Origin: Cubamyces lactineus
Taxonomy: Eukaryota; Basidiomycota; Agaricomycetes; Polyporales; Polyporaceae
Reading direction: 5' to 3'
Assembly (NCBI GenBank): GCA_022376465.1
Contig: JACDTU010000007.1
Span: 62,001 to 126,000 of the forward strand
DNA: 64,000 bases
A program made the position numbers and the translations under genes. Position 1 is the stretch's first letter; the number at the start of each line of letters is the position of its first letter. Positions 58,057 through 64,000 of this stretch are shown here, one piece after another. Under the pieces are notes generated by a model. That model saw nothing but the letters and a program-made list of their open reading frames with translations. It did no database searches and was not told the DNA's origin.

Positions 58057-59748
58057 TCATTTGCCGCATCCGGGGCAACAGTGGACGACGTCGTGGACAA
58101 ACACATCGCAATCTGTACAGAAGTCGTTATGGCATTCCTGGCACCGATACCGCCCGAGCGGACTGAGGCCTTCCCCAGACGCGCCCGCCATTGTCAATGG
58201 CGTTTCCTTGAAGGCGACGGAACATCCGTAACACCGCTGGCTGGGATTGGGAGTGTCGTCCAGCGTCATCCTGCAGTGCGCCAAATAGGTTAGAGGGAAT
58301 CTTCTTCCAGACACCGTGTCTCAGCCGCAAAAACTCACACAGCTTGGTATGGCTTGACAGGGAAGAGGTGATGGTAGCTCCGTGCGAGATGCGGCGAGCT
58401 GACGATCATGAGGCCACAGATATCGCAGTCGGTCGGGACATCGCAGACCTTGGCGAGGCATCGAGGGCACAAGAATCCTTCGCTCTTCATCTGTGAGTGA
58501 CACACGCACAGAGATGGCGGAGAGGTGTCAGGGAGACGCATCGGGAAGCCCATGATCATGAGGTCGGCTGCAGGGTTCGCAGCTGGGGCACCGTTGGCTC
58601 GTGCCACGGCGCGTTGTGCAGGGGGAGGAATCAGCTCGAATAGCAGATCTTTGAAATGCCCTTCATTCATGGCAACACCGAATTGGCCTGCGGGAAACGT
58701 CACATGAGAAGCCCAAATCAGAATAATTCGTAGAGCATGTACCGCCTGTTTTTTGGCAGAGCTCGCGACAAATCTTCATTTCTGCCGCAAGCGCTACGAT
58801 AGAAATGCGTATACGGTCCTTCACACAGTCCTCCAGTGTGTCATGAATGTTGCCGGGATCACAGGTGGTCAACGACCCGAAGATGATCAGGATTTCGCGA
58901 GAGGAATGCGTAGGTAAGTGGCTAATGCGGAAGGTGTTAGCTGGTTATGCCATGACCAGTAAAATGCATAGACCTCATGCTACTGCGCGCCATATCAATC
59001 GCATTTTGCAGACTTGGCTCACCGTTGGGCTCCAACTTGTGCCGTTCGGAGATGGCTTTGAGCACGTCTTGAGGGTTTCCTAAAGCATACCATGAGATAC
59101 CACCCACGCTAGGAATGTCGTTGCAGAGACATACCCGACATCTCTCCGACTCTTTCACCCAGACCTCCCCTCATGCCCACGACCCCAATCTGACCTAAGG
59201 GGTTCTGGTCAAACCACTCGGTCACAAACTCTCGCGCATATTGCAACATCAAGTCAAAGCGCGTCGGCCGCATGTCACGGTCCATCATAGCGGAGGACAG
59301 GTCAAGTACAAGGACAAGGTGGCGGATGATTGTTCTGCGGATAGCGGCCGCTGGAGCTTGGAGTCTAGTGGAAGCTCAGTTGGGTCAATCAGCCCAGCTT
59401 ACAATGTCCTCACCTACGTCGTCGACCTCTCGCTATAAGGTCTTGCACGGCGCCTTGTATGCTGCCGGCCTCATCTTCTTGCACGGTGTCCCAAGAACGA
59501 GTGTATGAGGCTTCCCATGCGTACGGTTGCTGCAGAACGCGTCAAGGAACTGCCTTACATTTCGCCAGTTACGATGTACTAACTTCTTTAGCCTTGCCCT
59601 TTCCCTTATCCTTCTTCCGTCTGTCTATAGCTTTGCCCTTGCCCTTGTTCTTCGCGCGGTGGTCTTCTTCGCCATGGTCGAAGATGGACACGTCGGAATC
59701 CGAGTCGTCCGCAAAGTCATCGCCAATTCTCCTTCCAGCGGGTGGCAT
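58057..59748 (-). CDS. SSL1: TFIIH core subunit SSL1 (p44/GTF2H2)
   Basis: Starts at 59748 ([20 protein letters not shown]); an upstream in-frame Met at 59907 would add 53 residues that look like 5' UTR. After a charged N-terminus comes [19 protein letters not shown]. The vWA-like domain follows ([40 protein letters not shown]), then [20 protein letters not shown]. The C-terminal zinc region contains [26 protein letters not shown] and the C4-type RING ([18 protein letters not shown], ending CCPGCGK). Ssl1 is in the TFIIH core, activates the helicase Rad3/XPD and works in transcription initiation and nucleotide-excision repair. All metal-binding motifs are present. It has many short introns. 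Confidence 0.93.
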
Positions 59749-60208
59749 AATGCTCAGGCCTCTCAGAGAGCTAGTGTATGTTGAGGATAGGCGAGAGACA
59801 GCAGTCTGAGTAAATGCGAAAGTAAGCCTGGCCGCACAAGCGAGAAGGCGCGACAAAGCCAAGCGCCTAAGACGCGCCTCATTCCATACCGGGCCGAACT
59901 CCGACATGTATTCTACTCAACGCCGAGGGCCTATTGTTCGCTCACTCTTTGATCAGTGACTGCTTCGCTGTGTATATACCGACCGCGCTTCATTCACAGC
60001 TCTATGCACAGTTTTTTTAGGTAGCGCTAGAGGCTGTGCTTATGTTCTCGGTGCATGGCGCCTACGACGACATAAGCCATGGCGTAGTCATCCAGTGCAG
60101 ATGCCCACTTTTGGTAAGCTCCTCGCCATAAACGTCGTATTTTCTTCACAAACGCTGCTGCGTCATGACAGGCCTCCATCGTTATGTATGACGTCAGGAT
60201 ATATTCAC

Positions 60209-60215
60209 TATATAA
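60209..60215 (+). promoter_or_regulatory. TATA box of the alcohol dehydrogenase gene
   Basis: TATATAA lies 85 bp upstream of the ATG at 60294, within the 545-bp divergent region shared with SSL1. Confidence 0.5.
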
Positions 60216-60293
60216 CTTGGAGATCTTGGGTCGCTCGAGATCCCCAACTCTTAACGCCTCCCTCCTCCGTCTCTAGACCTTCCAGTCGCTACC

Positions 60294-61533
60294 ATGTCCA
60301 GTGACAAGATACAATTCAAGGGCTACGCGTTGACGGGTACGCGATCCGTGTATTTTTGAGGCGCGCTGCTGATACTCGCCAGTAGATCCTTCGAAGTGGC
60401 ATGATCTCAAGGTCATCGAGTTCAAGCCCAAGACCTTCGCGCCGGAGGACGTCGAGATCGCGATCACTCATTGCGGTGTCTGCGGCTCAGACGTTCACAC
60501 ACTCACCCAGGGTTGGGGCGAGTCGAAGCTCCCCCTGGTCGTTGGCCATGAGATCGTCGGCACCGTCACCCGTGTCGGAGACAAGGTCACTGAATTCAAG
60601 ACCGGAGACCGCGTTGGCGTGGGTGCGCAACGAGGAAGCTGCTTGCAGTGCCGTGAGTGCACAGATGACTATGAGAACTACTGTCTCAAAGGTATCGATA
60701 CATATGTACGTCCTTTCCTCTGGCTGGCATGAAATATATCGTCAAACGTCATCATGGACCCTTGCATCTACAGAACTCCCAGTACCCGGACGGCGTCGTC
60801 ACTCAAGGTGGCTACTCCACCGCTATCCGCGCCCATGAGCGCTTCGTCTTCCCTATCCCCGATGAAATCGAGTCTCGTCATGCTGCTTCGATGATGTGTG
60901 CAGGATTAACCGTCTACTCGCCCTTAAAGACTCATGGCGCAGGCCCCGGCAAGAAGGTCGGGATCATGGGAATTGGTGGGCTCGGGCACTATGCTATTCT
61001 TTGGGCCAAAGCGATGGGCGCCGAAGTGTATGCTTTCACTCACGACGAAAGCAAAGTCGAGGACATCAAGAAGATGGGTGCCGACCACGTGATAAACACA
61101 GGCAAGAAGGTACAGTGGCTTAGTACACGCTCTATACGCTGTTTTAACGCCCGCCTAGGACTTTGCAAAGAATCTCACTCGCACGCTCGACATTTTGCTG
61201 TCTACGCGGGATGTGTTCGGAGATTCTACACCGCTTGGTGAATATCTCTCCATGCTGTACGTTCATGGCCGCTTCGTCACCGTAGGCATCCCGGACGCGG
61301 ACGACACACTTCCGGCGATCCATGCTTTCGACCTTGTACCGAACGGGTGCCTCCTGGGCGGCAGCAAGATTGGGAGCAAGAAGGAGTGTCTCGAGATGCT
61401 CGAGCTAGCGCGCTCGAAAGACATCAAGCCCTGGATCGAAGAATTGCCGATGCGCGAAGTCGGTAAGGCGCTACAGAACCTGAAGGACAACAAAGTCCGC
61501 TACCGCTACGTGGTTAAACAGGACCTCGTCTGA
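60294..61533 (+). CDS. Zinc-type NADP-dependent alcohol dehydrogenase (ADH6/cinnamyl-alcohol type)
   Basis: Begins MSSDKIQFKGYALT. The catalytic zinc site is seen as HCGVCGSDVHTL (Cys) and GHEIVG (His-Glu). The structural zinc loop is shortened/altered around GSCLQCRECTDDYENYC. The Rossmann motif GIMGIGGLGHYAILWAKAMG marks the cofactor site. SMMCAGLTVYSPL and the C-terminal YRYVVKQDLV are typical of the ADH6/7 branch of medium-chain dehydrogenases. It interconverts aldehydes (including aromatic ones) and alcohols, in the cytosol. Four or five exons; the last ends at 61533. All key residues visible. Confidence 0.9.
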
Positions 61534-62882
61534 ACTTGTAAGTTCTCCGCCCTCTTTACTACAGCATGGTTGCTGAAATGATTCCTAACAGCGTGGCATA
61601 TGCATGTAACTGTTTGTACATCAGTTATGGGGCGATAGTAGGACACGACCGATGTCATGGTACTCGGAATGAATTGTTGAAGATTGTGCGTAAAGAGCCT
61701 GCGTTCGTCTCAAGCGCCAATCCAATGCAACGCAATGCATCTGTTGCTCGGGGCTAGAGCTAGAGTTACTCACGTGTACGTGAGTCCTATCGGACAGGCT
61801 CAGGGTCATCTCGTCTACGATCTCGGACGCTTTGCAAGGGAAGACTTCGCGACCAACACAAAGCGACGTTGGCTCCAAATCTCCCAACTGCCTTGGTTGA
61901 ATTGGCTAGAAAGAAGCATACTTCGTCGAGACGTTTGGCGGGGATCGAACAGGATTGCTCAGTGCGTCTCTGTGCCTCAGACATTGACGAGCGGTTCATG
62001 TTCTTGCGGGAATGATGAAGGGGCTGTCGATGGACCCACCACCGGTAAGCGGGCCCGAGTTGTCAAAGAGGACTTGACAGTGCCTTGGCAGAGTTTATTG
62101 TCGCCGACGCCTGTAGCTGTGCAATATGCTCCAGCACGACTTCGATCAGATGAAGCGCGTCAACTGAAGTTTTAGCTCAAGAGTCTAGGGTGAAATGAAC
62201 GTGCATGAGCCGCCACTCGCAAGAGAGTTGGGTTGACGAGGGCAGGATATTGACTGGTAGATTGGAGCGTCCCCCGGCCTGTGATGCATTTCTCAACTGT
62301 AATGATGCCTCCGCTTCGTCATCGGCATGATGCTTCGATGACGTGCCCCCGAACGAGATGCTTGGTTCTGTGCACATCCTGTGAGACCAACGCGTTGCTA
62401 GAAGCGAGCTGCCCTCCTATGAGGACCTACGTTGATGTCCGGCTGCTGACACGATGTGTCCGCACCGGACAGACGAGGCTTCGGCTGCAGATTGGCTCCG
62501 CGTTTACATAACAAGCGCAGAAAGAGAGGGCCGATTCGCCATTTCCAGCAGCTCGTCGGGCATCTGCGATTCGAGAAAGAGCGGGATGCACAGCAATTCA
62601 CTTGAAAGCACGGAGACTACATGCCAGATGCGTACGTAGGACATGAAAGCACAGTCGGACGGGCGATCCAATCGTCGATCTGGAAGTGAGAGCGAGAACA
62701 GCAACCGAAAGCTATATACGACGGGCCTATGGGAGGCTTGCTGATGGAAGAAGCTGCGAAGAACGAGAGCCAGTCAATGAGCTGAGAGACACCAGGAATA
62801 AACGCGCCCGCGGTGGCTCACAACGGACTTTTGTGGGCGCCAAGATGGGTATTCTGCGCTACCGCGGCGGCCTCCGACCCCG
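61534..62882. other. Intergenic, nothing recognised
   Basis: No coding frame, RNA gene or repeat supported. Confidence 0.5.
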
Positions 62883-63339
62883 CTACTCCTCTCCTTCGGC
62901 GTCATCTGTCGCAGGACCGATCCAGGGCGTCGGGTCATGGATCATGGCAAGATATTGTTCCTCTGTTATTTGACAGAATCTGATGGACCCCTCCTTCCAC
63001 CCTTGCAAGAGGAGCTCCAGTTTGCCTAGGTTCGGCACGTCGCTGAGGTTCCTGAATGGGACCTCGGACAACGGCCAGCCTTCGATGCGGACGCGGTAGC
63101 GCGTCACGACGTTCTTCATGTACGACCGGCGGCTCCACGACATCGTCGCGGTGTTGTCGTGCGTGATAGCGCCTATTGAACAGTCAGCGATGGGGAGCTC
63201 GCGCATACGGACCAGGAACGAAGAGGGAGGGAGACTCGCATAGCTGCTCCTTGATGAGCCGCCGGAGCTCAGCGCGGGCATCTGTCATGCGCTCGCTGTA
63301 CGTCGGCTTGGGGTTGATGCGGAAGGTGATTTGTGCCAT
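62883..63339 (-). CDS. Small lineage-specific protein of unknown function
   Basis: Two exons. The first, from the ATG at 63339, encodes MAQITFRINPKPTYSERMTD and ARAELRRLIKEQL. The second, ending at 62883, encodes ITHDNTATMSWSRRSYMKNV, VTRYRVRIEGWPLSEVPFRN and LSDVPNLGKLELLLQGWKEG. The splice donor is uncertain; a 40-nt intron fits the phase. The pattern (aromatic/basic helix, then a VVEGWP-type strand, then a Leu-rich helix) resembles proteins repeated many times in mushroom genomes, which I cannot name. About 140-150 aa, no signal peptide. Confidence 0.6.
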
Positions 63340-64000
63340 TCTGAGCAGGAGAGGCGGAGTTTGGGCTGGAGGGGGAGCGGGGGATAAGATGCCGCTCCGA
63401 TTCTCGCACGCGGACTTATACAGAGAGCCGTGAGCCTGCGAGTGAGCGGGATGGTGTGCCCTGGCGGCGTGGGCGAGGGCGAGGCGAGAGCGAAGCGATG
63501 ATCCCCGCAACGAGTGCGGCATTCATGTGCACCACAGTCGGCAAACGCGCACGCCCGTGGCGGACCGTCGCGATTCTGGCAGGGACCCAGCCATATTCCG
63601 AAGGACGAATCCGGCATATACAGGAAGGTCCGTCGCCTGGAGGTATCTAGCCCTGGGCGCATGTGTGATCATGTCCGCTTCCCTGTGTGCGAATCGCGAG
63701 CAGATCTCTGCGCCGTCCTGAGAGTTTGGATGGCGAAGGGCCCTGCTCTAGGCAAACGGGGGTCGGCCATGCGGAACTGATGCAGGGACGGTGGCCAAAG
63801 GGGGTGAAGCATCGAGGCATCCTCGATGTTCGCGGGTGGGGTGCATCTGATAACAATGTTCTTGCCTTTCTGACCGGGCTTGTGTGGAGAGATCTCGGAC
63901 GGCAGCGCAGGAGCGCAATATAGTCTCGCAGGGAAAGGGTGTCAGGTGTGTTCGAAAGCTGCCGACGTGCCGTAAGGAGGGTAAGTGCCCGTACAAAGCG
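63340..64000. other. Right end of the window, nothing recognised
   Basis: No gene supported; it includes the upstream region of the small minus-strand gene. Confidence 0.4.

Noticed and set aside
61920..62000. GGTTCGATCCCC-like B box on the minus strand
   Set aside because: No A box at the right distance upstream and no cloverleaf pairing.

Overview
This is nuclear DNA of a filamentous basidiomycete, most likely an Agaricomycete. Nearly every gene is broken by many short introns (about 45-80 nt, GT..AG), third codon positions are rich in C and G, and housekeeping genes (BOS1, RRP17, SSL1, an RKM5-like methyltransferase, a YPK9-like ATPase) sit among families typical of mushroom genomes. I worked only from the sequence. 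Splice sites come from conserved donor/acceptor signals, reading phase and comparison of paralogs.

Layout. 1-9392: nested LTR retrotransposons, both on the minus strand. Element B (1860-9392) is a Ty3/gypsy chromovirus with gag, protease, RT, RNase H, integrase and a chromodomain. It also carries an unusual block of three extra ORFs between integrase and the 3' LTR. A second gypsy element, A (1-1859, running off the left edge), sits inside B's 3' LTR. B itself abuts a WD40 reading frame (9411-9980). 9981-13669 is gene-poor. 13670-15164 holds a six-exon gene of unknown function with an ExK motif. 15706-16547 may hold a low-complexity minus-strand gene.

17242-21292 is the most interesting region. 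Two tandem paralogs encode secreted proteins with a conserved two-CxxC domain and C-terminal arrays of short peptides, mostly bounded by Lys-Arg (Kex2-type) sites. One copy carries six near-identical Y-G-W-D-T-I-S-C units. The other carries five units that share only W-x3-W. They look like precursors of processed, secreted peptides.

22007-29485: a Ser/Thr-rich membrane protein and a P5B-type (YPK9/ATP13A2-like) ATPase, both minus. 29941-30356: a PPR fragment. 32274-37878: two tandem type-B carboxylesterases/lipases with intact Ser-Glu-His triads. 38122-46412: BOS1 SNARE (-), an RKM5-like methyltransferase (+), RRP17/NOL12 (-) and an OPT oligopeptide transporter (+). 46413-49510 is mostly non-genic with one possible transporter relic. 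49511-52909: a Cys-rich type I membrane protein and a Pro/Glu-rich protein. 53878-56564: two minus-strand paralogs resembling the MLKL-like four-helix bundle of fungal NLR proteins. 58057-59748: SSL1 of TFIIH (-). 60294-61533: an ADH6-type alcohol dehydrogenase (+). 62883-63339: a small lineage-specific protein (-).

The housekeeping genes are single copy. The lineage-specific families (peptide precursors, carboxylesterases, four-helix-bundle proteins) each occur as tandem pairs, which points to recent local duplication.
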